A stretch of DNA of 46,400 bases from Mycolicibacterium malmesburyense. Lineage in GTDB: Bacteria; Actinomycetota; Actinomycetes; Mycobacteriales; Mycobacteriaceae. Each line of letters begins with the position of its first letter. Within the stretch, counting starts at the first letter, position 1. Location: contig NZ_CVTB01000264.1 in assembly GCF_001050015.1 (NCBI RefSeq), forward strand, positions 1 through 46,400. The letters are read 5' to 3'. Below, piece after piece: positions 16,358 through 25,106 of this stretch. The position numbers were made by a program, and so were the translations under genes. Under the pieces are notes generated by a model. It did no database searches. It was given only the letters and a program-made list of their open reading frames with translations, and had not been told where the DNA came from.

Positions 16358-17532
16358 GCCGCGCCCGCGTCGCGATCGTCGGCTATGCGCACAGCGCGAT
16401 CGAGCGCCGCGCGGCGCGCCCCCTCGGTGCGTTGGCCGTGGACACCGTGCGCGCGGCGATCGCCGACGCGGGCCTGAGCCCGGACATGGTCGACGGGTAC
16501 GTGGGCTCGAGCATGCTGCCGAGCGCGGGCGGGCATCGGCCCGTGGACGGCGTGAGCATCGTTTCACCGATGTGGTTGGCGCGCAGCCTCGGTGGCGCAC
16601 CCCGTTACGTCGCGGGATTCGACGGCATCGGCCAGGTCTCCGGATCGGTGGGCATGGCCGTCAATGCCTTGCTCAGCGGAGCGGCCGACTACGTCGTCGT
16701 GCACCGCGCCCTGCACAACCCGTCGGGCAGCTACCACGGCAGCGCGATGCGGGAGGCCGCTGGTGCGCAGCAGTGGACGGCGCCGCAGGGGTTCTTCGGG
16801 CCGCTCGCCATGATCGCGTTCCCGTACAACGAGTATCTCCAGCGCTTCGGCGCACGCCGCGAGTCGATGGCCGCCGTGGTCACCGAAGCCAGGAAGAACG
16901 GCGCCCGGCTGCCGTGGTCGTACTGGCACGGCCGGCCGCTGACGGCCGAGCAGTACCTCGCCGAACCGACACTGGTGGACCCGGTGTGCCGGCTCGACTG
17001 CGACATCCCGGTCGACGGTGTCGCCGCATTCGTGCTGACGACGGGCGACCGCGCTGTCGATTCACCGCACCGGCCCGTGTACGTGGCAGGCTACGCGAAC
17101 AGCGTCGGCGGCCCGCGGCGACTGCCGTTGCACTGGCCGCTCGATGACATCCTCGCGGGCGGTTTTGACACCGTCGAACGGCTTTGGCGGCAAACGGGTT
17201 TGACGATCGGCGACGTGGACCTGCCACAGGTCTACGACGGTTTCTCGCCGTTCGTGTGGTTCTGGCTGGAGGTGCTCGGCCTCTGCCCGGTCGGCGAGGC
17301 GCACCGGTTCGTCGAGAGCGGCGGCATCGACGCCGACCGGCCGGGAGCCGTACCCGCGCTGTCGGGTGGCGGGGCGCTCGGCAACGGCCGGATGCACGGG
17401 GTACCGCAGATGCTCGAGTGCTATCTGCAGCTGGCCGGCCGGGCGGGGGACCGGCAACGCGACGCCTCGGTCGGCGTGGCCTGTCAGGCCTCACCGCATT
17501 TCGGTGGCGTGGTGGCCTACTCCTCGCACTAG
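16354..17532 (+). CDS. Thiolase-fold lipid-transfer-like protein, probable retro-aldolase (Ltp2 type)
   Basis: The 392-residue protein has the SCP-x thiolase fold but not the thiolase chemistry. Where thiolases carry the nucleophilic cysteine before a (T/S)GS motif, this protein reads GIGQVSGSVG with no Cys. The C-terminal glycine motif is present (SGGGALGNGRMHG). A conserved tyrosine, Tyr294 in VYDGFSPF, fits the aldolase branch related to Ltp2, which cleaves beta-hydroxy acyl-CoA side chains to a ketone or aldehyde plus a short acyl-CoA. The DUF35 gene just upstream is the expected partner. The gene ends one base from the convergent mceF stop. Last gene of the ligase unit. Confidence 0.82.
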   Translation: MSRARVAIVGYAHSAIERRAARPLGALAVDTVRAAIADAGLSPDMVDGYVGSSMLPSAGGHRPVDGVSIVSPMWLARSLGGAPRYVAGFDGIGQVSGSVGMAVNALLSGAADYVVVHRALHNPSGSYHGSAMREAAGAQQWTAPQGFFGPLAMIAFPYNEYLQRFGARRESMAAVVTEARKNGARLPWSYWHGRPLTAEQYLAEPTLVDPVCRLDCDIPVDGVAAFVLTTGDRAVDSPHRPVYVAGYANSVGGPRRLPLHWPLDDILAGGFDTVERLWRQTGLTIGDVDLPQVYDGFSPFVWFWLEVLGLCPVGEAHRFVESGGIDADRPGAVPALSGGGALGNGRMHGVPQMLECYLQLAGRAGDRQRDASVGVACQASPHFGGVVAYSSH

Positions 17533-17533
17533 C

Positions 17534-19033
17534 TCATCGCGGAAGCAGGTCCTGCCACGACGACGGTGCGCCATCGGCCCTCAAATCGCTCTGCTGATAG
17601 ACCTGGCCGTCGGCGCCGATGTAGCGGCCGGTCCTCGGGTCGTAGTTGGCCGCCGCGACCCCGTGGGGTGTGTTCTCGGGCGGCGCGTCCGGTGTCGCCG
17701 CGGGCGGTGGCGGTGCGCCCGGCGGCGGCAGCGGTGTTCCCTCGAGGGGAGCGAAGATCCGTTCGTCAGCGTCCACGCGGGAGTCCGGCGCGACACCCTG
17801 AGCGATCAGGTTGGGGTCGAAGGGGCTCGGCCCCAGCACATGTTGGCGCATCGCGATCGGCTCGAACGGCCGGTCGCTGTTGCAGATCTCGACAGTCGGG
17901 GCTCGCTTGCCGGGATTGGACATGCACGGGTTGTTCCGGACGCCGCGCACCGCGATCGGGGAGTCCTGAGGCAGCTTGCAGTACAGGTTGTCCGGGGTAT
18001 CGATCACGGTCTCGTCGTCGGGCGATCGCCACTCCGACGGCGGGAGGAAGCCGACCGTGCACGGCGGTGGGTCGCCGTTCATCAGCGAGAAGCCGCCGTA
18101 GGACAACCCGAGAGGGTTGTTGAGCTGTGACAGCGAGCCGAAGCCGGCGACGTAGGGCGGCAGCAGCACCAGCAGTTGTCGCAGCGACGGGTTGTAGGTC
18201 ACGCCCACTTCGCCGACCGTGGTGAGGTTCGCCAACAACACCGGCAGCGTCGGCTTGACCCGCTCGAGCAGTCGGGAGATCTCATCGGCGGTGGCGGGGC
18301 CGGTGTTTAGCACGGTCCGGAAGTCGGCGTCGTTGTCGACCATCTGCCCGGTGACGGCGGCCAGGCTGTGGGTCCAGATCCGAAGCGCGCCAACGCTGTG
18401 TGCCTGCGAATCGATAAACGGTTCGCTGTCGTCTATCAGCGTTCGGGTGCGGTCCGCGGTCGCGTTGCTGTCGGCCGCGATCCGTGACCCGGAATCCATC
18501 AGCGAGCCGAGGTCGTAGCCCGCGCCGTTGAACGCCCGGTAAGACTCGTCGAGCAGATCGGGCAGCGCCCGCTTCGGCACGCTCTTCACCAGCGCGCTCA
18601 ACTCGTCGAGCACGGGGCCCACTCGCAACGGGATCGTGGTGTTCGACTCGGCGATCACCGCGCCGTCGTGAAGAAAGGGCGGCCCTTCGGCACGCGGCAC
18701 CAGGTCGACATACTGCTCGCCGACGGCGGAGACGCTGCGCACGTTCGCCTGCACGTCGGCGGGAATCTTGGGAGACGACCGCAACGACAGCGTCGCGGTG
18801 GCGCCGCTCGCGGTGGGCGCGACGCCGGTGACCTTGCCGATCTGCACCCCGCGGTAGGTGACGTTGCCGAAGCGGTACAGCCCACCGGTGCCCGGCAGTT
18901 CCACCGTGACGGTGATGTGGCCGATGCCGAACCACGTCGGCACCCGCAGGTAGCCGAAGACCATTGCGGTCATGGCGACCACCGACGCGATCGTGAACAC
19001 GATGAGCTGTGTCCGCACGGCCCTGGTGAGCAT
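17534..19033 (-). CDS. mceF: Mce family protein MceF
   Basis: The 499-residue last member of the mce operon has an N-terminal anchor (LIVFTIASVVAMTAMVFGYL), then the MCE/MlaD domain (GGLYRFGNVTYRGVQIGKVTGVAPT). A long helical region follows, with DEISRLLERVKPTLPVLLANLTTVG and VLLPPYVAG typical of MceF, and then a Pro-rich C-terminal tail (PPPGAPPPPAATP). Mce proteins are thought to form an envelope-spanning tube that carries lipids to a YrbE permease. I start at the ATG at 19033, which shares one base with the mceE stop (TGATG). The longer open frame to 19279 is the mceE 3' end in another frame. MceF-group identity rests on position and the C-terminal pattern. Confidence 0.88.
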   Translation of the reverse strand: MLTRAVRTQLIVFTIASVVAMTAMVFGYLRVPTWFGIGHITVTVELPGTGGLYRFGNVTYRGVQIGKVTGVAPTASGATATLSLRSSPKIPADVQANVRSVSAVGEQYVDLVPRAEGPPFLHDGAVIAESNTTIPLRVGPVLDELSALVKSVPKRALPDLLDESYRAFNGAGYDLGSLMDSGSRIAADSNATADRTRTLIDDSEPFIDSQAHSVGALRIWTHSLAAVTGQMVDNDADFRTVLNTGPATADEISRLLERVKPTLPVLLANLTTVGEVGVTYNPSLRQLLVLLPPYVAGFGSLSQLNNPLGLSYGGFSLMNGDPPPCTVGFLPPSEWRSPDDETVIDTPDNLYCKLPQDSPIAVRGVRNNPCMSNPGKRAPTVEICNSDRPFEPIAMRQHVLGPSPFDPNLIAQGVAPDSRVDADERIFAPLEGTPLPPPGAPPPPAATPDAPPENTPHGVAAANYDPRTGRYIGADGQVYQQSDLRADGAPSSWQDLLPR

Positions 19034-20283
19034 CAGCCACCACCACCCGGGAACGGGCCGGCGAAGATGGACGACCCGGGGGGCGGCGCGTCGTCGAATG
19101 GAGGCGGTGTTACCGGGAGCAGGGGAGGCGGCGCCTCGGCGCGCAGGGGCACCATCGCGGGGGGAACGCCCTCGGTCGGTGCGGGCGGGTTCAGACCCGA
19201 GATCAGGGGGTCGTAGGTGTAGTTCAGGTGCACCGGGTCGCCCGGCGCGGGAACCAGTGCGATGTTCGGGTCTCCCCACCGGGTTCCGAGGAACAGCGAC
19301 CGCTTGAGTCGGGGAACGGTCAGGTCCATCGTGGCGAAGATGTTGATGTAATCGCCGCGAATGGCGCGGTCGATGAAGTTCTGTGAGAACGGATAGGTAG
19401 GCAGGTAGGCGATGACCGGCCCGATCTGACCGACGTCGGCCAGCGCCTTCAACGTGGGGTCGAGATTGGACAGGTTGCGCACCAGGTCGTCACCGGCGGT
19501 GTTGACGACATGGGTTGCGGTGTCACTGAATTCGCCGAGTTTGCGCATGGCGGTGATGAGCTGTTCGTGGTCCTGAAGCAGCACGTCCATGGCGGGCGGG
19601 ACGGTGCGCAACGCCTCGGTGATGTCGTGCTCCTGCGCGGCCAGCGTGGCGGTGAATCGGTCGAGTTCGTTGATCGATGTGTTGAACCGGTCCCGGTGCC
19701 CGTCGACGGTTCCGACGAAGGTGTCCAGGCGGGTGATGAGGTCGTGGACGTCGTTTCCGCGACCGGACAGCGCGGTCGCGGCGCTGTGGACGAAATCGCC
19801 GAGTTGCCCGAGCCCGCCGCCGTTGACCACCACCGACAACGACGACAGCGTCTGTTCGGTCGACGGATACGTCGAGGACCGGTCCAATCCGAGGGTCGAT
19901 CCCGGCGCCAGCCGGCCGGTCGGGGACTGTCCCGGCGGCGGGTCGAGCGCGACGTGCATCGAGCCGAGCAGGCTCGTCTGGCCGATCGTGGCCACCGCGT
20001 TCTCGGGCACGACGACGTCCGGCCGGACCCGCACCTCGACGTCGGCGGCCCAGTCGTGCACATCGAGCGTGCCGACACTGCCGACCACGACGTCATCGAT
20101 CATGACCGGCGAATTCGATTCCAGCGTACCGATGTTCGCGAACCGGACATGGTAGATCGCGCTGTCCGATCCACTGGCGACGGCGCCGGGCAGCGGCAGC
20201 GAGTTCACACCCTCGAATCCGCACGACGTGGCCGTCACCACGACGCAGATTGTTGCGGCGGCGCGCCGCAACCACCCGATCAC
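19033..20283 (-). CDS. mceE: Mce family lipoprotein MceE (LprK type)
   Basis: The 416-residue lipoprotein starts at the GTG at 20283, overlapping the mceD stop (GTGA). The signal sequence (IGWLRRAAATICVVVTA) ends at Cys21 in TATSCGFEG, matching the position of the lipidated cysteine of the LprK/MceE group. GVNSLPLPGA follows, an almost invariant MceE motif. The MCE domain (YHVRFANIGTLESNSPVMID) and the helical part (LDTFVGTVDGHRDRFN) follow, then a Pro-rich C-terminus. It is the only lipid-anchored member of the set. The open frame upstream to 20586 overlaps mceD and is not used. Confidence 0.9.
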   Translation of the reverse strand: MIGWLRRAAATICVVVTATSCGFEGVNSLPLPGAVASGSDSAIYHVRFANIGTLESNSPVMIDDVVVGSVGTLDVHDWAADVEVRVRPDVVVPENAVATIGQTSLLGSMHVALDPPPGQSPTGRLAPGSTLGLDRSSTYPSTEQTLSSLSVVVNGGGLGQLGDFVHSAATALSGRGNDVHDLITRLDTFVGTVDGHRDRFNTSINELDRFTATLAAQEHDITEALRTVPPAMDVLLQDHEQLITAMRKLGEFSDTATHVVNTAGDDLVRNLSNLDPTLKALADVGQIGPVIAYLPTYPFSQNFIDRAIRGDYINIFATMDLTVPRLKRSLFLGTRWGDPNIALVPAPGDPVHLNYTYDPLISGLNPPAPTEGVPPAMVPLRAEAPPPLLPVTPPPFDDAPPPGSSIFAGPFPGGGG

Positions 20284-21614
20284 GGTGGGCCCCCGTGGAG
20301 CGTCGGTGGCGCCTCGGCGGGTAGCAGAACCTCGGGGAGCGTCGGGTTCGGTCCCGGCGCAGGGGAGTGACCCGGGGGCGGCCCCGGCAGCCCCGCGTAC
20401 GCCGAGACCGCCGGCGGCTGTTCCGGTGAGACGGGCGCGCCACCGGATCCGCCGGGCGCCAACGCGGGATCGCTGTACGACAGCTTGTCGGGCGTGATCG
20501 CGGGCATCAGGAACGGGTTCAGCGGCGGCTGCGGCAGCGAGTTGAAGTTGAGAAGCCGCAGCGCGGGTCCGAGATACTTGGCGCACACCTCGGCCGTCTC
20601 GGGTGCGGTGATGTTGGCGATGCCCCCGATTGCTCCGCAGATGAACGCGACGGGATTGGAGAAGTTATTGAACACGAAGGTGCCCAGCGCGCCCGGCACA
20701 TTCGGGTTGAGGATGTTGTACGAGTTGGCGAATGCGGTGGGCGCGACGTGCAGGATGTTCTCCACATCCAGGCGGTGGTCCACCAGCACCTGGGTGACGT
20801 TGGACAGCCGCTGAACCTGTTCGGAGGTCTTGTCCCGGGTGCCCGCCACGAACCGCTGCACCTCGCCGACCGCGACCGCGAGTTCGGACAGAGCGGCGTC
20901 GAGATCGCCTCTGCTGTCGTTCAATACGGCCGAAAAGGTCGCCAATCTGTCCTGAAACAGCACGAGGTCGTCACCGCTGTCGCGCAGGGCGGTGACGAAG
21001 ACTTGCAGGTTCTCGATGGTCGCGACGATGTCGCCGCTGCCGTCGGACAGGATTTGCGCGAGCCGGGACAGCTGCGCGATCGTCTGCCGCAGTTTGTCTC
21101 CGTTGCCGTCCATGGCGTCGGCGGTGGACTCGATGAACCGGCCCATCGACGTCGCCGACATGGCGCTGTCGGGTCCGAGTTCGGTTGCCAGCCGCGACAA
21201 CTGATCCTTGACCTCGTCCCACTCGACCGGCACGGCGGTCCGGCCCTGCGGAATCACAGCACCCTCGCCCATGCGCGCTTCGCCCGGGCGGTACAGGGGT
21301 GCCAGCTGCACATAGCGCGCGGCCACCAGGTTCTGCGCGACGATGACGGCCTTGGCGTCGGCGGGCACCCGGATGCCGTGATCGACGTCCATGATCACTT
21401 CGGCGTTGTCGGCGTGCGGCGTGATGGAACGGATCGTGCCGACCTTCACCCCGGCGATGCGCACGTCGTCGCCGGGGTACAGGCCCGTGGCAGACGAGAA
21501 GTACGCGGTGATCCGCTGGACGGGGAAATACATCTGGCGGATCAGCACCACCGTGCCCGCCACCAACACGGTGACGAGCACACCCAAGATCAACCGCTTC
21601 GCGATGGGCCTCAC
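20280..21614 (-). CDS. mceD: Mce family protein MceD
   Basis: The 444-residue protein has an N-terminal anchor (LILGVLVTVLVAGTVVLI), the MCE domain with LYPGDDVRIAGVKVGTI and QNLVAARYVQLAPLY, and a helical region. A C-terminal NSYNILNPNVPGALGTFV and NFNSLPQPPLNPF segment resembles MceD proteins, and the tail is Pro/Gly rich. I prefer the GTG at 21614 (VRPIAKR), two bases after the mceC stop and preceded by a G-rich GGGGGG at suitable spacing. A GTG at 21647 would add eleven residues and overlap mceC. It ends inside the mceE start codon. Confidence 0.87.
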   Translation of the reverse strand: MRPIAKRLILGVLVTVLVAGTVVLIRQMYFPVQRITAYFSSATGLYPGDDVRIAGVKVGTIRSITPHADNAEVIMDVDHGIRVPADAKAVIVAQNLVAARYVQLAPLYRPGEARMGEGAVIPQGRTAVPVEWDEVKDQLSRLATELGPDSAMSATSMGRFIESTADAMDGNGDKLRQTIAQLSRLAQILSDGSGDIVATIENLQVFVTALRDSGDDLVLFQDRLATFSAVLNDSRGDLDAALSELAVAVGEVQRFVAGTRDKTSEQVQRLSNVTQVLVDHRLDVENILHVAPTAFANSYNILNPNVPGALGTFVFNNFSNPVAFICGAIGGIANITAPETAEVCAKYLGPALRLLNFNSLPQPPLNPFLMPAITPDKLSYSDPALAPGGSGGAPVSPEQPPAVSAYAGLPGPPPGHSPAPGPNPTLPEVLLPAEAPPTLHGGPP

Positions 21615-21616
21615 CG

Positions 21617-22672
21617 CTAACCCCCCGGTATTCCGTTGCGCGGCCACGGAAACAGGGCTCGGGGCATGTTCGGATCGTTCGCGCGGAAGCCGAACGCGTA
21701 GTCGAAGAACGGCTGGAGGAACTGCGGCGGAATGAGATTCGGCACGAAGGCGCTGTAATACGCACCGCTCGCGACGGCCTCGCTGGTGGTGATCTCGAAC
21801 TTCTTGAGCCCGGGCAGGGCCTTCGACAGGTTGTCGCGGTTCTTCTCGAGCATCGCCGTCACGGAGTTCAGCCGGTCCAGCGTCGGTGCCAGTTCGGCCT
21901 CGTTGTCCGCGACCAGGCCGGTGAGGTGACGGGCCACCGCCGAGACATTGGCCAGCAGTTCGCTGATGGCATGCCTGCGTTCGACGAGCACCGCGAGCAG
22001 GTCATTGGCGTTGAGGATCAACGTGTTGACCTGTTGGCTGCGTTGCGCGAGCACCTGCGTCACCGTCGCGGCGTTCTTCAGCAGCGTGTCGAGCCGTTCA
22101 CTGCGGCTGTTCAGCGACCGCGACAGTCGCGACAGACCGTCGAACGTGGGGCCCAGTCGCGGGGCGACCTGGTCGAGCGTCGCCGACAGCAGATCGAGCG
22201 ACTGATTGAGCGCGCTCATATCCGTTGCGGCCACGTTGGTGGTCAGGTCGTTGACGGCCTCGTTGAGCGAGTAAGGCGACCCGGTCCTTGTCTGCGGGAT
22301 GACATCGCCGATCCCCATCGCGCCGGTGCCCGCCGGCTCGACGGTGAGGACACGTTCACCGAGCAGCGAACCCGTCCGGATGTGCGCGGTGGTCTGATCC
22401 CCGAGACGGACGGTGTCTTTGACGGTGAACGTGACCACCGCTCCGCGCTCACCCAACGCGACGTCGGTCACGGCGCCCACCCTGACCCCGGAGACCTTGA
22501 CCTCGTTGCCCGCGCTCAGCCCGCCCGCTTCGGCGAACTCGGCCCGATAGGTGATGGCGGTGGCCCACGCGATCAGCCGCTCGGGTTGGAGTCCGACGGC
22601 GATGACGAGCATCACGAGCACGACCCCGAGGAATCCGGCCCGGATCAGGTTGGCGGCGCGGTACTTAAGCAT
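21617..22672 (-). CDS. mceC: Mce family protein MceC
   Basis: The 351-residue protein has an N-terminal anchor (AGFLGVVLVMLVIAVGLQ), the MCE domain (YRAEFAEAGGLSAGNEVKVSG, RTGSLLGERVLTVEP), a long coiled helical part (SLDLLSATLDQVAPRL, SQQVNTLILNANDLL), and an end in MPRALFPWPRNGIPGG, like other MceC proteins. It lacks the long Pro-rich tail of some paralogues. The ATG at 22672 lies inside the mceB coding end (8-base overlap), showing tight coupling. Confidence 0.88.
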   Translation of the reverse strand: MLKYRAANLIRAGFLGVVLVMLVIAVGLQPERLIAWATAITYRAEFAEAGGLSAGNEVKVSGVRVGAVTDVALGERGAVVTFTVKDTVRLGDQTTAHIRTGSLLGERVLTVEPAGTGAMGIGDVIPQTRTGSPYSLNEAVNDLTTNVAATDMSALNQSLDLLSATLDQVAPRLGPTFDGLSRLSRSLNSRSERLDTLLKNAATVTQVLAQRSQQVNTLILNANDLLAVLVERRHAISELLANVSAVARHLTGLVADNEAELAPTLDRLNSVTAMLEKNRDNLSKALPGLKKFEITTSEAVASGAYYSAFVPNLIPPQFLQPFFDYAFGFRANDPNMPRALFPWPRNGIPGG

Positions 22673-23693
22673 CGGGTTCTGCGCACCTCCCGTACCGTTG
22701 TTTCACCCAGGGGAAGACCGCGGTTCGTCCCTGCAGGTCGGTGACGCGGATCGTGATGCCGCACAGGTAATAGTTGACGAAGCTGCCGTACGACCCCACC
22801 CGCGCCAGCTTGCGGTAGTTCTCCGGCGCCCGCTGCAGGGCGACGTCGATCTGGCCCTTGCCCTCGTCGAGTTGTGGTGCGAGGCGATTGAGCTGATCGA
22901 TGGTCGCGGCGAGCGGCGGACGAGCGTCGGACAGCAGCTGGGCGACGGACGCCGTGCCGGTGCTGAGGGAGTCGATCGCGGTGCCGATGGTGTCGCGGTC
23001 CGCCGCCAGTTCGGTCGCCATGCGCTCGAAGCGGTCGAGGGCGCCGGAGAACCGTTCACCCTCCTCGCCCAGCGTGGCCAACACCGAGTCGAGATTGTCG
23101 ATCAGCCGTTCCAGGGCGGCGTTGTTGTCTGCCAACGTGTTCGAGAACGAGGACGTCCTGCTCATCAACGAGTCGAGGGTGTCAGCCTGGCCCTGGAAGA
23201 TCTGGAGCAGCGCCCCGGTGAGCTGGTTGACGTCAGTCGGGTTCAAGCCCCGGATCACGGGTTTGAGCCCGCCGAGCAGAAGGTCGAGATCGAGGGCGGG
23301 TTGGGTGCGGTCGACGGGAATCTGTGTGCCTGCGGCCATCACGCGGGTGGAGCCGGGGCCGTCGATCAGTTCGAGGTACCGGTCCCCGACGAGGTTGAGA
23401 TAGCGCACCGCGGCCCGGGTGCCGGTCGTCAGGACCACGTCGTCGTCGGCGTCGAAGGCGACGACCACCGTGTTGTCCGGGCGCAACACCACGTCGCGCA
23501 CGGTGCCCACCCGCACACCCGCAACCCGCACGGAATCACCGGATTCCACGCTGGACGCATCGTCGAAGACGGCGGAGTAGTCGCGCGTCGACCCGCCGCG
23601 GAACTCGCCGAAGACGAGGAACAGGCTCGCCGTCAGCGCCGACATGACGACCACGAATGCGCCGAACTTGGCCGCGGTGCGGGTCGTGCTCAT
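22665..23693 (-). CDS. mceB: Mce family protein MceB
   Basis: The 342-residue protein has an N-terminal anchor (FGAFVVVMSALTASLFLVF), the MCE domain (YSAVFDDASSVESGDSVRVAG) and the MceB signature RYLNLVGDRYLELIDG. Helical repeats are followed by a conserved C-terminal GSFVNYYLCGITIRV. Start is the ATG at 23693, overlapping the mceA stop by four bases (ATGA). The longer frame to 23876 is the 3' end of mceA in another frame. Length is normal for MceB. Confidence 0.9.
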   Translation of the reverse strand: MSTTRTAAKFGAFVVVMSALTASLFLVFGEFRGGSTRDYSAVFDDASSVESGDSVRVAGVRVGTVRDVVLRPDNTVVVAFDADDDVVLTTGTRAAVRYLNLVGDRYLELIDGPGSTRVMAAGTQIPVDRTQPALDLDLLLGGLKPVIRGLNPTDVNQLTGALLQIFQGQADTLDSLMSRTSSFSNTLADNNAALERLIDNLDSVLATLGEEGERFSGALDRFERMATELAADRDTIGTAIDSLSTGTASVAQLLSDARPPLAATIDQLNRLAPQLDEGKGQIDVALQRAPENYRKLARVGSYGSFVNYYLCGITIRVTDLQGRTAVFPWVKQRYGRCAEPDA

Positions 23694-24961
23694 CCCGGCT
23701 GCCCGTACTGCGCGGTGTTGCGGGGCGGTCCGTCGATGGGCCCGAACAACCACTGCTTGAGTCCGTCGGAGTTGAGCAGGAGGCCCTGATTGCCGTAACG
23801 GGCGGGGTTGGTGCCCACGTCGGCGACCACCTTGGCGGGGAACTCGTTGTAGCGCAGGGGCAATTGACCTTGGCACTGTGGCCCGCCGGTGGCGGCGACC
23901 TTCGGGAGGTCCTGGGGGTAGCGGTAGCGCTCGATACCCAGCACCAGGGCCCCGATGTCGTTGACGCCCGGCACCGGCGCCGGGGGTTTGCCCACGAAGT
24001 TCTTCAGGATGCCGGACAGTGAGCAGTTGAGCGCGTCGTGATACTCGTTGGTGAGGTCGGTGGTCGGGACCATGAGATGCAGCAAGTTGGCCAACGATTC
24101 CCTGTTGCCGCCGATGACGTCGTTGCCGGTGTCGGCCAACCCGATCGCCGACACCAGAAAGCGGTCCAGGTTCGACTGTTCATCGACGAGGGTGCGGCTG
24201 ATCGCGCTCGCATTCGCGAAGATCGTCATCAGGTCCGGAGCCGCGCCGGCGTATCCCGTCGCGACCTCGGGGAACACCTGCAGCTCCCGATCCAGCGCAG
24301 GCAGGCTCGGTTCGATCTTGGCCAGAAACTCGTTGAGATCGGCCAGCGACCTGCCGAAGGTTTCGCCGCGTCCACTGAACGCCGTCGATATCGCCCCCAG
24401 CGTCTCGTTCAACTGCACGGGATCGATCTGGGACAGAACCGAATTCAACTCCGTGAAGATCGTGTTGGTTTCCACGGTCACGTGCTCGGAATCGAGTACC
24501 TGCCCGGCCCGAAGCTTGACGCCGGACGGGTGCGCGGGTGGGAAGAACTCGACCGACTTCGCACCGAACACGGTGTTGGCGCCGATCTCGACGCGCACAT
24601 TGTCCGGGATGAGGCCGAGGCGTGCCGGTTCGATCGCCAGCGTGAGTTCTGCTCGCCCGTCGCGTGTTTCATCGACGGCCGCCACGGTGCCGATCTGTGC
24701 GCCGTTCAGCTTGACCTTGGCGCCACGATCCATGAGCAGACCGGCACGATCGGTCACGACGGTGACCGGCGCCGAGGGTGTGAAGGCGCCGTTGAACATC
24801 GCCACGGCGACGGCCACCACGGCGAAGACGCCGAGGACCGCGATCAGCCCGACGACCGGACGCCGATAGCTTCGAGCGCCGAAATCGCGGCCGGGAGCCG
24901 CGGCCACCGGGCGCGAATCGGTCGCCGCACTCCACGGTGCGCGCCTCAGATTCGAGCGCAT
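23690..24961 (-). CDS. mceA: Mce family protein MceA
   Basis: The 423-residue first gene of the operon has an N-terminal anchor (VGLIAVLGVFAVVAVAVAMF), then the MCE domain (VTVVTDRAGLLMDRGAKVKL, NGAQIGTV), IGANTVFGAKSVEFFPP and LSQIDPVQLNETLGAI, all typical of MceA. The C-terminal half has LNCSLSGILKNFVG. The six MCE genes are complete, in canonical A-F order and tightly overlapped. The yrbEA-yrbEB permease genes that normally come first are missing, however: upstream of this ATG is only the divergent promoter region. No strong ribosome-binding site precedes 24961, so the start is less certain than for the other mce genes. Confidence 0.88.
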   Translation of the reverse strand: MRSNLRRAPWSAATDSRPVAAAPGRDFGARSYRRPVVGLIAVLGVFAVVAVAVAMFNGAFTPSAPVTVVTDRAGLLMDRGAKVKLNGAQIGTVAAVDETRDGRAELTLAIEPARLGLIPDNVRVEIGANTVFGAKSVEFFPPAHPSGVKLRAGQVLDSEHVTVETNTIFTELNSVLSQIDPVQLNETLGAISTAFSGRGETFGRSLADLNEFLAKIEPSLPALDRELQVFPEVATGYAGAAPDLMTIFANASAISRTLVDEQSNLDRFLVSAIGLADTGNDVIGGNRESLANLLHLMVPTTDLTNEYHDALNCSLSGILKNFVGKPPAPVPGVNDIGALVLGIERYRYPQDLPKVAATGGPQCQGQLPLRYNEFPAKVVADVGTNPARYGNQGLLLNSDGLKQWLFGPIDGPPRNTAQYGQPG

Positions 24962-25036
24962 CCGAGCAAAGAGCCGGCGGCGATCAACCCTGACCCCCTA
25001 AGATGTGACCGAAATCTCACACTCGCAGTGACGAGA

Positions 25037-25065
25037 AGAGTACACAGCGAAAATCAGAACATCAA
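25037..25065 (-). promoter_or_regulatory. Predicted promoter of the mce operon
   Basis: On the minus strand TTGATG (25065-25060) and TACTCT (25042-25037) are 17 bases apart. Transcription would start near 25030, about 70 bases before mceA. The sequence following the -10 includes a broken copy of the operator half-site (ACTCT-TCTCGT). Confidence 0.5.
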
Positions 25066-25086
25066 CGTACTTTGGACAATCTCTTT

Positions 25087-25106
25087 ACTCTTGTTGGTAC
25101 GAGAGT
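25087..25106. promoter_or_regulatory. Palindrome in the mce / aldehyde dehydrogenase intergenic region
   Basis: ACTCTTGT (25087-25094), four bases, then ACGAGAGT (25099-25106): 7 of 8 positions pair. The right half is also part of the shared 19-bp operator, so two or three half-sites of the same regulator appear to be stacked here. Confidence 0.5.
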
